A DNA stretch of 24,522 nt from contig DATCGA010000504.1 of the NCBI GenBank assembly GCA_036509215.1, positions 1 to 24,522 of the forward strand. Reading direction: 5' to 3'. This document shows positions 6,995-14,079 of this stretch, one piece after another (positions within the stretch are counted from its first letter, which is position 1; every line of letters begins with the position of its first letter). The notes below the pieces were generated by a model, which had not been told where the DNA came from, made no database searches, and saw only the letters and a program-made list of their open reading frames with translations. This DNA comes from Trebonia sp036509215 (GTDB lineage: Bacteria; Actinomycetota; Actinomycetes; Streptosporangiales; Streptosporangiaceae). Made by a program: the position numbers and the translations under genes.

Positions 6995-8788
6995 ATGGGC
7001 ATCAGCCCAGTAGCCGGCGGCAGGCGACGACGGCTTCGACCGTATCTCGCGGTCGCGGCGGCGGTCGCCCTCGGCGCCGGAGCGGCGGCGGTCGCCACCG
7101 CGGCGAGCGCGAGCACGGGCGCGGCGAAGGCGTCCTTCGCCGGGTACCACGTTCCCGCGCGCGTGTCCGCGTCGCTTTACCACAACAAGACCGCGACCCC
7201 GATCAAGCACGTCGTGGTCATCTTCGACGAGAACGTGTCGTTCGACCACTACTTCGGCACCTACCCGTACGCGGCGAACACGGACGGCACCCCGTTCACC
7301 GCCAAGAAGGGCACGCCGACCGTCAACGGCCTCTACTCGAAGATCACGAAGAAGAGCGGCCCGATCGGCCCGCTGCTGACGGACAACCCGAACGAGTACG
7401 ACCCGCAGCGGCTGACCCCCTCCGAGTCGCTCACGTCCGACCAGAACCACGGCTACACGGCCGAGGAAAAGGCCGAGGACAACGGGAAGATGGACATGTT
7501 CGTCCAGCAGACCGAGTCCTCGACCCCGACCAACGGCTGCGGCGTCGAGTACTGCCCGCCCGGCATCGTGATGGACTACTTCGACGGCAACACCGTCACC
7601 GGGCTGTGGAACTACGCCCAGTACTACTCGATGAGCGACAACAACTGGGACACCAGCTTCGGCCCGTCCACCCCCGGCGCGGTGAACGTGACCTCGGGTA
7701 ACACCAGCGGGGCGGAGGCGCTCAACCCGGCCTGGGACGCGACCGGGGCGGGCACGCCGACGACGTCAAGCTCCGTCATCGACACGAGCGCGAAGTCCGG
7801 CCTCGGCACGATCTACGGCGACGAGGACCCGTACTACGACGACTGCTCCAACGGCAGCCACGCCACCGACGGCGCCCTGGCCGCGCTGACCGGGGAGAAC
7901 ATCGGCGACCTGCTGAACACCAAGAACGTCTCCTGGGGCTGGTTCGAGGGCGGCTTCACGCCGACCGGCACGTCCGACGCGCCCGGAACCACCCAGGCTC
8001 TGCCGGTCTGCGGCTCCGCGCACGCCAACATCGGCGGCGCCTCGACCGCCGACTACGTGCCGCACCACGAGCCGTTCCAGTACTACGCGTCGACCGCGAA
8101 CCCGGCCCACCTGGCGCCGAGCTCGCTGGCCCAGATCGGCTACACCGACCAGGCCAACCACCAGTACGACATCTCGGACTTCTCCGACGTCCTGGCCGGC
8201 ACCGGCGGCGCCAAGCTGCCGGCCGTGAGCTACCTCAAGGCCCCGGCCTACGAGGACGGCCACCCTGGTTACTCCGACCCCACCGACGAGCAGACCTTCC
8301 TGGTCAACACCATCAACTCGATCGAGAAGTCCAAGTACTGGCCGTCGACCGCGATCGTCATCACCTACGACGACTCTGACGGCTGGTACGACCACCAGGC
8401 GCCGGTCATCGTCGACGGGTCCAACGCCGGCATCAACACCGGGACCACCCCGCCGAGCGCCTACGACACCTCGCTCTGCACCGAGGTCGCGGTGACGGTC
8501 GGCACCACCAACGGCCGCTGCGGCTACAGCCAGCGGCTGCCGATGGTCGTCATCTCGCCGTACACGCGGCAGAACTACGTCAGCTCCGACCTGACCAACA
8601 TCGCCTCGGTGGTGAAGTTCATCGAGGACAACTGGCTGAACGGCGAGAGCATCAAGGGCTCGTTCGACAAGAGCTCGGGCAGCCTCTACGCCAAGGGCGG
8701 GCTGCTCGACTTCAACGTCGCGCCGCACCTGACGCCGCTCATCCTCAACCCGACGACCGGCGCCGTGGTCAGCGGCGGCAAATCGTAG
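6995..8788 (+). CDS. Secreted phosphoesterase / phospholipase C-acid phosphatase family
   Basis: A 597-residue secreted protein. An arginine-rich start and a long Ala/Val/Gly hydrophobic stretch (about residues 17-40) form a Sec-type signal peptide with likely cleavage after an Ala-rich ASAS region. The mature part fits the phosphoesterase family PF04185 (bacterial phospholipase C and AcpA-like acid phosphatase): KHVVVIFDENVSFDHYFGTY (metal-binding Glu79/Asn80 region), a Gly/Thr-rich NVTSGNTSG, VSYLKAP, TYDDSDGWYDHQAP (about residue 458 onward, metal-binding Asp/His) and RLPMVVISPYTR. The substrate could be phospholipid or small phosphomonoesters. It lies 246 nt after efeB, so it may have its own promoter, and it is closed by a strong terminator. 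Confidence 0.88.
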   Translation: MGISPVAGGRRRRLRPYLAVAAAVALGAGAAAVATAASASTGAAKASFAGYHVPARVSASLYHNKTATPIKHVVVIFDENVSFDHYFGTYPYAANTDGTPFTAKKGTPTVNGLYSKITKKSGPIGPLLTDNPNEYDPQRLTPSESLTSDQNHGYTAEEKAEDNGKMDMFVQQTESSTPTNGCGVEYCPPGIVMDYFDGNTVTGLWNYAQYYSMSDNNWDTSFGPSTPGAVNVTSGNTSGAEALNPAWDATGAGTPTTSSSVIDTSAKSGLGTIYGDEDPYYDDCSNGSHATDGALAALTGENIGDLLNTKNVSWGWFEGGFTPTGTSDAPGTTQALPVCGSAHANIGGASTADYVPHHEPFQYYASTANPAHLAPSSLAQIGYTDQANHQYDISDFSDVLAGTGGAKLPAVSYLKAPAYEDGHPGYSDPTDEQTFLVNTINSIEKSKYWPSTAIVITYDDSDGWYDHQAPVIVDGSNAGINTGTTPPSAYDTSLCTEVAVTVGTTNGRCGYSQRLPMVVISPYTRQNYVSSDLTNIASVVKFIEDNWLNGESIKGSFDKSSGSLYAKGGLLDFNVAPHLTPLILNPTTGAVVSGGKS

Positions 8789-8811
8789 GCATCGATCACC
8801 GGTTACGCCCT

Positions 8812-8863
8812 GGGCTCCTGCCCTCCCGTCGGCTTGCACGGCCGTCCGGGAGGGCAGGAGCCC
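8812..8863 (+). terminator. Strong stem-loop terminator after the phosphoesterase gene
   Basis: A perfect 17-bp inverted repeat (8812-8828 with 8847-8863) separated by 18 nt, starting 24 nt after the phosphoesterase stop. Only a short T run (TTT) follows, as is common for terminators in GC-rich actinomycetes. It separates the phosphoesterase from mrp, which is read in the same direction. Confidence 0.8.
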
Positions 8864-8882
8864 GTCGCGTTTAGCCGCCGCA

Positions 8883-8894
8883 TACCATGGGGAG
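8883..8894 (+). promoter_or_regulatory. Candidate -10 box of a leaderless mrp transcript
   Basis: TACCAT (8883-8888) fits the actinobacterial -10 pattern TAnnnT and ends 6 nt before the mrp ATG at 8895, the spacing expected if transcription starts on the A of the start codon. The purine run GGGGAG abuts the ATG directly and is too close to act as a normal ribosome-binding site. No convincing -35 element is visible. Confidence 0.5.
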
Positions 8895-10034
8895 ATGAGC
8901 TCCCCGCTGCCCACCTCCGAGCAGGTGACGACCGCGCTCGGTGGTGTCAACGACCCCGAGATCGGCCGCCCGATAACCGAGCTTGGCATGGTCAAGTCCG
9001 TGTCAGTCGGCCCCGACGGCCTGGTTGACGTCGGCGTCTACCTGACCGTGGCCGGCTGCCCGATGCGCGACACGATCACCTCCCGGGTCACCACCGCGGT
9101 CTCGGCCCTGCCCGGCGTCACCGGCGTCCGGGTCGACCTCGACGTGATGACCGAGCAGCAGCGCCAGGCGATGCAGACCCAGCTGCGCGGCGGCAAGGCC
9201 GAGCCGGTGATCCCGTTCGCCCAGCCGACGTCGCTGACCCGCGTCTTCGCGGTGGTAAGCGGCAAGGGCGGCGTCGGCAAGTCCTCGGTCACGGTGAACC
9301 TGGCGGCGGCGCTCGCGGCCGCCGGGTACAAGGTCGGCCTCATCGACGCCGACGTCTACGGGCACTCGGTGCCGCGGATGCTCGGCGTCACCGGGCTTCC
9401 GACCAAGGTCGAGAAGATGATCATGCCTCCGTCGTCGCACGACGTGAAGGTGATCTCGATGGGCATGTTCAAGCCGCCGGGCAACCTGCCGATCGTGTGG
9501 CGCGGCCCGATGCTGGGCAAGGCGATGCAGCAGTTCCTGGCCGACGTGTACTGGGGCGACCTCGACTACCTGCTGCTGGACCTGCCGCCGGGGACGGGCG
9601 ACATGGCGATCTCGCTCGCGCAGCTGCTGCCCACGGCCGAGCTCCTGGTGGTGACCACCCCGCAGATCGCCGCGGCCGAGGTCGCCGAGCGGGCGGGCTC
9701 GATCGTCGCGCAGACCCGCCAGCGGATCGTCGGCGTGATCGAGAACATGTCGTACCTGCTCTGCCCGCACTGCGGCGAGCAGATGGACGTCTTCGGCTCG
9801 GGCGGCGGCGAGGCGGTCGCGGCGGCGCTGACCGGCCTCACCGGGGCCACCGTGCCGCTGCTTGGCCAGGTCCCGATGGACGTCCGGCTCCGCGAGGGCG
9901 GCGACAACGGGACGCCGCTGGTACTGGCCGACCCCACCGCGCCGGCCGCGCTGCAGCTGACCAAGGTGGCCGAGTCGCTGGCGGGCAAGGGCCGCGGCCT
10001 GGCCGGCCGGATGCTGAGCCTCAGCCCGAGCTAG
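8895..10034 (+). CDS. mrp: Mrp/ApbC-type iron-sulfur cluster carrier ATPase
   Basis: A 379-residue cytosolic Mrp/NBP35 protein. The N-terminal MIP18/DUF59 domain (about residues 8-85) holds VAGCPMRDTI. The ATPase domain begins with the deviant Walker A SGKGGVGKSS (residues 122-131), then LIDADVYGHSVP, the switch LLLDLPPGTGD (about 227-236) and the C-terminal CPHC (Cys290, Cys293) that bridges an Fe-S cluster in a dimer. By family it carries and inserts Fe-S clusters. It converges on the sigE-rseA-rseB-tatB operon, an arrangement similar to mycobacterial mrp near sigE (recalled). The start at ATG 8895 gives the normal family length, and the mRNA may be leaderless. Confidence 0.95.
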   Translation: MSSPLPTSEQVTTALGGVNDPEIGRPITELGMVKSVSVGPDGLVDVGVYLTVAGCPMRDTITSRVTTAVSALPGVTGVRVDLDVMTEQQRQAMQTQLRGGKAEPVIPFAQPTSLTRVFAVVSGKGGVGKSSVTVNLAAALAAAGYKVGLIDADVYGHSVPRMLGVTGLPTKVEKMIMPPSSHDVKVISMGMFKPPGNLPIVWRGPMLGKAMQQFLADVYWGDLDYLLLDLPPGTGDMAISLAQLLPTAELLVVTTPQIAAAEVAERAGSIVAQTRQRIVGVIENMSYLLCPHCGEQMDVFGSGGGEAVAAALTGLTGATVPLLGQVPMDVRLREGGDNGTPLVLADPTAPAALQLTKVAESLAGKGRGLAGRMLSLSPS

Positions 10035-10043
10035 GGCCGACGG

Positions 10044-10071
10044 AGCCCGGGCCGCCGTCAGGCGGTCCGGG
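10044..10071. terminator. Bidirectional terminator between mrp and tatB
   Basis: A 12-bp stem (10044-10055 with 10060-10071, one G-U pair in RNA) closed by the tetraloop GTCA. It sits between the convergent ends of mrp (10034) and tatB (10090) and could stop transcription from either side. There is no T tract. Confidence 0.65.
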
Positions 10072-10089
10072 CGCCCCGGAGGGCACCCG

Positions 10090-10506
10090 TCAGGTGGCCT
10101 CGAAGTCGAACGGCGGCTCTTGGCCGTCCTTGATCGCGGCCCTGGCGCCGCTGCCGTTGACGGCACTGGCGCTGTTGCCGTTCACCTCGCCCGCGACATC
10201 GGCCGCGGTGGCCCCGGCGGAGACGTCGGCGGTGGCCTTGAACTGGTCGAACAGCGCCTGCTGCTCTTCCTCGTCGAATAGGTGCTTGCGCACGAACGTC
10301 TTCGGGTTCAGATCCTCGAAGTCGAAGTCCTGGAACTCGGGACCCAGCCCGTCCCGCAGGTCGGCCTTGGCCCCTTCGGCGATCCTCCGCAGGTCGCGCA
10401 GCATCCGCCCAGCCTGAGATGCCACCTTGGGCAGCTCGTTGGGACCGAAAACGATGAGCGCGATGACGGCCAAGACCAAGATCTTGGTTATGGATAGGTC
10501 GAACAC
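10090..10506 (-). CDS. tatB: TatB-like Sec-independent translocase subunit
   Basis: A 138-residue protein with one N-terminal membrane helix (about residues 8-20), the Tat hinge FGPNELP (20-26) and an amphipathic helix ending in RRIAEGAKADLRDGLGPEFQDFDFEDL, which is typical of actinobacterial TatB rather than TatA. The C-terminal half is low-complexity and hydrophilic. TatB joins TatC in recognising twin-arginine signals; EfeB in this window would be a client. The GTG at 10506 is preceded by GGAG at a good distance. The gene follows rseB by 45 nt and probably belongs to the sigE operon, as tatB does near sigE in M. tuberculosis (recalled). Confidence 0.92.
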   Translation of the reverse strand: MFDLSITKILVLAVIALIVFGPNELPKVASQAGRMLRDLRRIAEGAKADLRDGLGPEFQDFDFEDLNPKTFVRKHLFDEEEQQALFDQFKATADVSAGATAADVAGEVNGNSASAVNGSGARAAIKDGQEPPFDFEAT

Positions 10507-10551
10507 TCAGCTCTCCGTCGGACGGACGATACTCACACCCACTCTAGACCG

Positions 10552-11778
10552 TTAGGCGAACGGATCAACCAGGTGAGCGAGCCGGTCGAAGCCGCGGCCG
10601 AGCCGGCCGACCAGGCCCGGCTGCCCGCCGCCCGGCAGCGCGGCGACGGCCTCCGCCACCGTCTGCGGCGGGGCGTCCGCGATCACGGTGAAAACCTCGC
10701 CCCGCCCGGCCCAGGTGACCGAGTGGCCGCTGACGTACACCCGGATGCCGTCCAGTCTCAGCGGCTGCCAGCCCGCCATCGACGCGGCCAGCGTGCCCCG
10801 CTGGACGAAGAGCGAGATGACCGACAACCCGTCGGAGTACTCCAGGTCGGTTACCTGGCCCTCCCCGGTCCCGCTCCATCCCGCCGCGTACAGGGGCAGG
10901 CCTGCCAGCACGGTGCCCGGCAGGCGGACGCCCCGCTTGGCCAGCAGGGCGACCTGCACGGCGGGTGAGCCGGACGCGACCCAGGCCGAGCCCGGCGAAG
11001 CGGCCAGGGCCGGGCTCTCGGTCGTCGCGGCGGTCGGCCGCTCCGTCAGCGGGCCGAACCGGACCTGGGTGAACAGCTCATCGCTGACCAGCTTGCCGAC
11101 GGTGTCGAAGTCCTCGCGCCGCAGCGGCACATGGGTCTGCGCGCCCAGCCAGAACCGGGCGGCCAGGGAGCCGTCGAACCGGTAGACCACAACGATCGTC
11201 GCGGGCAGGCCGCTCGACGTGCCTGACCCCCGGTAGGCGGCGATGTAGTGCTTGCCAAGCAGCGTCACCTGGGCGCCGGTGACGCCGAAGACCCCGGCGG
11301 GCGCGCGGTCCCCCGTGCCATAGGAGACGACCGACGTCGTGCCGCTCAGCGTGCGGATCAGGGTCAGCCCGCCGCCCTGATGCCAGACCTGGGAGAAGAC
11401 CGTCACGGTGGCGCCGTCCACGCCCAGCTGGCGGGTCTCCTCGACGCCCTGGTACGACGTTGCCTGGCCCGCCGCCGCCGCCAGCACGAGCAGGTGCATC
11501 GCGCGCGCCTGCTGGGCGGCGGCCAGGCCGCTGTAGACCGTCACCGGCCCGCCCGACGTGCGCTGGACCGTGGCGACGGCGTTCCGCACGGCCGGGACCG
11601 TGCTGGCAGGCGCCACCGGCAGCGGGCCGACGGCCGGCTCGTCGGCCACCGCGGCGGCCGACATCGCGGTGGTCCCCGCGATCCCGTGCTCGTGCCCGAG
11701 GACGGCGAGGACGGCGAGGACGCCGGGGATGGTTACCGTCACCACGGCGCTGACAAGCAGTCCGAGGCGGCGTCTCAC
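10552..11778 (-). CDS. MucB/RseB-like sigma-E regulatory protein
   Basis: A 408-residue protein with an N-terminal signal or membrane segment (RRRLGLLVSAVVTVTIPGVLAVLAVLG) and an extracytoplasmic part resembling the MucB/RseB family: ATSYQGVEETRQL near the start of the domain, then VVYRFDGSLAARFWLGAQTHVPLRREDFDTVGKLVSDELFTQVRFG. In proteobacteria RseB binds the anti-sigma factor RseA and senses mislocalised envelope material; a similar role here is inferred from homology and position. The GTG at 11778 overlaps the anti-sigma stop codon by 4 nt (GTGA), so the two proteins should be made in fixed ratio. In mycobacteria this slot is filled by the protease HtrA. The open frame continues to 12027 only as a shadow. 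Confidence 0.78.
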   Translation of the reverse strand: MRRRLGLLVSAVVTVTIPGVLAVLAVLGHEHGIAGTTAMSAAAVADEPAVGPLPVAPASTVPAVRNAVATVQRTSGGPVTVYSGLAAAQQARAMHLLVLAAAAGQATSYQGVEETRQLGVDGATVTVFSQVWHQGGGLTLIRTLSGTTSVVSYGTGDRAPAGVFGVTGAQVTLLGKHYIAAYRGSGTSSGLPATIVVVYRFDGSLAARFWLGAQTHVPLRREDFDTVGKLVSDELFTQVRFGPLTERPTAATTESPALAASPGSAWVASGSPAVQVALLAKRGVRLPGTVLAGLPLYAAGWSGTGEGQVTDLEYSDGLSVISLFVQRGTLAASMAGWQPLRLDGIRVYVSGHSVTWAGRGEVFTVIADAPPQTVAEAVAALPGGGQPGLVGRLGRGFDRLAHLVDPFA

Positions 11779-12314
11779 GGCCTTGTCGCCTCCGCCGAGG
11801 CCCGCGGCGACGCCCTGAGCGCCGTCCGCCTTGACGCCTTGGCGGTCGGCCGCGCGGGCGTGCTCGACGGGTCCGCGAACGGGACATCGCCCGAGGTGAT
11901 CGCGTGCTGCATGTCGAACACCTCGAGCTGCGGGGTGATCTGCGGCTCGTTGCTGCCGGAGGACGAGCCGCCCATGCCGAACGCGGCCGCGCCGACCCCG
12001 ACCACGACGATCGACATCGCGCTCCACATCACGTAGCGGCCGCGCCGGCGCCGCGCCCGCCGCCCCGGTCGCCGCGACAGCGGCCGAGCGGACACCGGGC
12101 CGTTCTGACAGGTCATCGCGAGCAGCCGCCTGGTGAGCGCGTCGGCCTCGTCGAGCTCGGCTAGCGCGCTCAGCTCGCGCTTGAGCAGCCGCAGCTGCGC
12201 GGCCTCGGTCCGGCAGGCATCGCAGCCGGCCAGGTGCGCGTTGGCCCGGTCAAGCTCCGCCCCGGCCAGCTCGCCGTCGATCAGGGCGGAGATCAGCGTT
12301 CCCAGATGGCTCAT
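11775..12314 (-). CDS. rseA: Membrane anti-sigma factor, zinc-finger (ZAS) type
   Basis: A 179-residue single-pass membrane anti-sigma factor. The N-terminal ZAS domain carries the HxxxCxxC signature (His27, Cys31, Cys34 in AHLAGCDACR), which binds zinc and the sigma factor. A basic stretch (RRPGRRARRRRGR, 81-93) precedes one transmembrane helix (about 97-115), leaving an outer tail of about 60 residues rich in Ser/Pro/Ala/Arg. It should hold SigE at the membrane until envelope stress. The ATG at 12314 overlaps the sigE stop by 4 nt (ATGA) and its own stop overlaps rseB. The symbol rseA is used by analogy of family and position. Confidence 0.9.
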   Translation of the reverse strand: MSHLGTLISALIDGELAGAELDRANAHLAGCDACRTEAAQLRLLKRELSALAELDEADALTRRLLAMTCQNGPVSARPLSRRPGRRARRRRGRYVMWSAMSIVVVGVGAAAFGMGGSSSGSNEPQITPQLEVFDMQHAITSGDVPFADPSSTPARPTAKASRRTALRASPRASAEATRP

Positions 12315-12907
12315 CGCTCCCGCACCCGCCGTTCCCGGTGCGCGAGGGCGGTCCGCAGCTGCGCGCGGCCGCGGTGGATGCGGCTGCGCACCGTGCCGAG
12401 CTTCACGCCCATGGTGGCGGCGATCTCCTCGTAGGAGAACCCCTCGATGTCGCACAGCACGACCGCCGCCCGGTAATCGGGCGGCAGCGCCTGCAGGGCC
12501 GCCTGGATGTCCCCGTCGAGGTGGCTGTCATCCCAGGCCTGGGCGGGCGACGCCTCGGTGCCGGGGAACCGCTGGGCGACGTCGTCGCCGAGGCCCTCGA
12601 ACCTGATCCGCTGCCGCCGCCTGGCCCCGTCGAGGAACAGGTTGGTGGTGATCCGGTGCAGCCAGCCCTCGAAGGTGCCAGGGGTGTAGCTGGCGAGAGA
12701 GCGGAAGACGCGGACGAAGACCTCCTGCGTCAGGTCCTCGGCGTCGTGCTGGTTGCCGGTGAGCCGGTAGGCGAGGCGGTACACCCGGCCCGAATGAGCG
12801 CGCACGATCTCGTCCCAGCTGGGCGCCACCCACTGGGCCTGCTCGGGGCCGCGATCACCTTGTCCGGTGATCGCCGTTTCTGTCACAAGATAGAGGCTCT
12901 CGCTCAT
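12311..12907 (-). CDS. sigE: ECF RNA polymerase sigma factor SigE
   Basis: A 198-residue ECF sigma factor. Region 2 (about residues 34-100) contains YRLAYRLTGNQHDAEDLTQEVFVRVFRSL and WLHRITTNLFLDGARRR, which melt and read the -10 element. Region 4 (about 136-186) contains LPPDYRAAVVLCDIEGFSYEEIAATMGVKLGTVRSRIHRGRAQLR, the helix-turn-helix that reads the -35. The order sigE / anti-sigma / envelope factor / tatB, with an O-methyltransferase diverging upstream, matches the sigE locus of M. tuberculosis (recalled synteny). The ATG at 12907 lies only 9 nt past the -10 element of an ECF promoter and has no Shine-Dalgarno site, so the mRNA is probably leaderless or nearly so. A 9-bp hairpin lies in the first codons (12851-12874). 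Confidence 0.95.
   Translation of the reverse strand: MSESLYLVTETAITGQGDRGPEQAQWVAPSWDEIVRAHSGRVYRLAYRLTGNQHDAEDLTQEVFVRVFRSLASYTPGTFEGWLHRITTNLFLDGARRRQRIRFEGLGDDVAQRFPGTEASPAQAWDDSHLDGDIQAALQALPPDYRAAVVLCDIEGFSYEEIAATMGVKLGTVRSRIHRGRAQLRTALAHRERRVRER
12851..12874 (-). repeat. Stem-loop in the 5' coding region of sigE
   Basis: A perfect 9-bp inverted repeat (12851-12859 with 12866-12874) with a 6-nt loop falls within roughly codons 12-19 of sigE. In the mRNA it would lie 30-60 nt from the probable 5' end, where structure can affect translation of a leaderless message. A regulatory role is only inference. Confidence 0.4.
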
Positions 12908-12916
12908 CGACTAGCT

Positions 12917-12942
12917 AACGGTCCCCACTAGCATAAGGTTCC
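12917..12942 (-). promoter_or_regulatory. ECF-type promoter of sigE (autoregulation)
   Basis: On the minus strand GGAAC (12942-12938), a 17-nt spacer, and CGTT (12920-12917) match the classic -35/-10 pattern of stress-type ECF sigma factors of actinomycetes (GGAA-type -35, CGTT-type -10). The expected start of transcription is about 12908-12911, at or just before the sigE ATG. This indicates that sigE is transcribed by an ECF sigma factor, most simply by SigE itself. Confidence 0.75.
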
Positions 12943-12975
12943 ACCGACCAGCAGCATAAGGTTCCACGGACCAGC
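12930..12975. repeat. 23-bp tandem repeat carrying duplicated -35 elements
   Basis: Two adjacent 23-bp units (12930-12952 and 12953-12975) differ at one base. Each carries GGAACC on the minus strand. The sigE-proximal copy provides the -35 of the sigE promoter; the distal one lies 23 bp upstream without a matching CGTT. The repeat lies in the divergent region between sigE and the O-methyltransferase. Confidence 0.85.
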
Positions 12976-13049
12976 AGAATTGGCTAGGCTCACCGGTTGG
13001 GAAAGCTTCTCGAAGGGGGCCAGTCATCGACTACGACGAGGCGGCTCAG

Positions 13050-13619
13050 GTGGTTGAGGACGAACCGCTGCTGACCGCTCGAGCCAACGCCGCCGACCTC
13101 GGCGGGACGGTGCCGGTTGCGCCCGCCGCGGGGGCCGCGCTGCGGTTCCTGGTGGCCGCCATCGGCGCCCGCGCCGTCGTCGAGATCGGCACCGGCTGCG
13201 GCAGCTCCGGCATCTGGCTGCTCCGCGGCATGCGCCCCGGCGCGGTGCTGACCAGCGTCGACACCGAGCCCGAGTACCACCGGCTGGCGCGCAAGTCGTT
13301 CGCGCAGGCCGGCTTCGCCACGAACCAGGCCCGCCTCATCCTCGGCCGCGCGCTCGACGTCCTCCCGCGGCTGTCGGACGGGGCCTACGACCTGGTGTTC
13401 TGTGACGCCGACCAGGCGCACTACCCGGACTACCTGACCGCCGGGCTGCGGCTGCTCCGCGTCGGCGGCATCGTCGTGTTCAACGACGCGCTGCCGCCGA
13501 GCGCGGGGCCGGCCGAGGACGGCGCGAGCGAGCTGGCCGACATGGTCACGGCCGACGAGCGGCTGGTGCCGCTGCTGCTGCCCATCGCGGGCGGCATGCT
13601 CGCCGCGATCAAAAAATAA
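13050..13619 (+). CDS. Class I SAM-dependent O-methyltransferase
   Basis: A methyltransferase of the class I, catechol-O-methyltransferase-like (PF01596) group. Motif I reads VVEIGTGCGSSGIWLL, the SAM acidic loop VLTSVDTEPEY, and the post-I motif YDLVFCDADQAHYPDYL. Relatives next to sigE in other actinomycetes have unknown substrates. The first standard start is GTG 13050 (189 residues), with only a weak AGGCGG upstream. The frame continues upstream as IDYDEAAQ, which resembles the N-terminal helix of relatives, and an AAGGGGG site (13013-13019) sits 6 nt before an ATC at 13026. Translation may therefore begin at 13026 with a rare start codon, giving 197 residues. Confidence 0.9.
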   Translation: MVEDEPLLTARANAADLGGTVPVAPAAGAALRFLVAAIGARAVVEIGTGCGSSGIWLLRGMRPGAVLTSVDTEPEYHRLARKSFAQAGFATNQARLILGRALDVLPRLSDGAYDLVFCDADQAHYPDYLTAGLRLLRVGGIVVFNDALPPSAGPAEDGASELADMVTADERLVPLLLPIAGGMLAAIKK

Positions 13620-13635
13620 AACCCGGTCATCTGGA

Positions 13636-13673
13636 AGGGGCGCGTGGCTTCGCATCGACGGCCCCGCGCTCCT
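13636..13673. terminator. Stem-loop between the methyltransferase and DUF3117 genes
   Basis: A 9-bp stem (13636-13644 with 13665-13673, one G-U pair) between two genes that converge, suited to stopping transcription from both sides. The arms are GC-rich and no T tract follows. Confidence 0.5.
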
Positions 13674-13701
13674 AGGCGTCGGCGCGGCCGATGACGCAGG
13701 C

Positions 13702-13869
13702 CTAGCCGACCACCTCCCGCAGTGCGGCGCCAAGCTTCGCGGCCTCGTCGGCTGACAGCTCGACTACGAGCCTGCCGCCGCCCTCAAGCGGGACGCGCAT
13801 CACGATGCCACGGCCCTCCTTGGTCACCTCGAGCGGGCCATCGCCCGTCCGCGGCTTCATCGCCGCCAT
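13702..13869 (-). CDS. DUF3117 family small protein
   Basis: A 55-residue protein, exactly the family length, starting MAAMKPRTGDGPLEVTKEG and ending in EAAKLGAALREVVG before a TAG. The match to DUF3117 is essentially full length; M. tuberculosis Rv1211, also in the sigE region, is a member (recalled). The family is small, acidic-basic mixed and highly conserved in actinobacteria, with no established function. The ATG at 13869 has a strong GGAAGGGG ribosome-binding site. It converges on the O-methyltransferase gene. Confidence 0.93.
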   Translation of the reverse strand: MAAMKPRTGDGPLEVTKEGRGIVMRVPLEGGGRLVVELSADEAAKLGAALREVVG

Positions 13870-14079
13870 GCTGCATCCCCTTCCTTAAACACACACGTCA
13901 AGCGAACCGCAGCCGGCCAGGCCCCGCCCGCGATGTCACCGGCCAACAACAACCGTGTCGATCCGTCGCCCTATTATCCCGTGTTCCGACGCAGAATGGT
14001 AATGATCAGCTACGCGCGCCGCCCAAGAACTCGGAACCTGACTTTCCGCCACCGGCCGGCGACGCTCCCCCCGGTCGGC

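Noticed and set aside
11779..12027. A longer start for the RseB-like protein
   Set aside because: The extension is a shadow of the anti-sigma gene; the GTGA overlap at 11775-11778 gives a proper start with a signal sequence.
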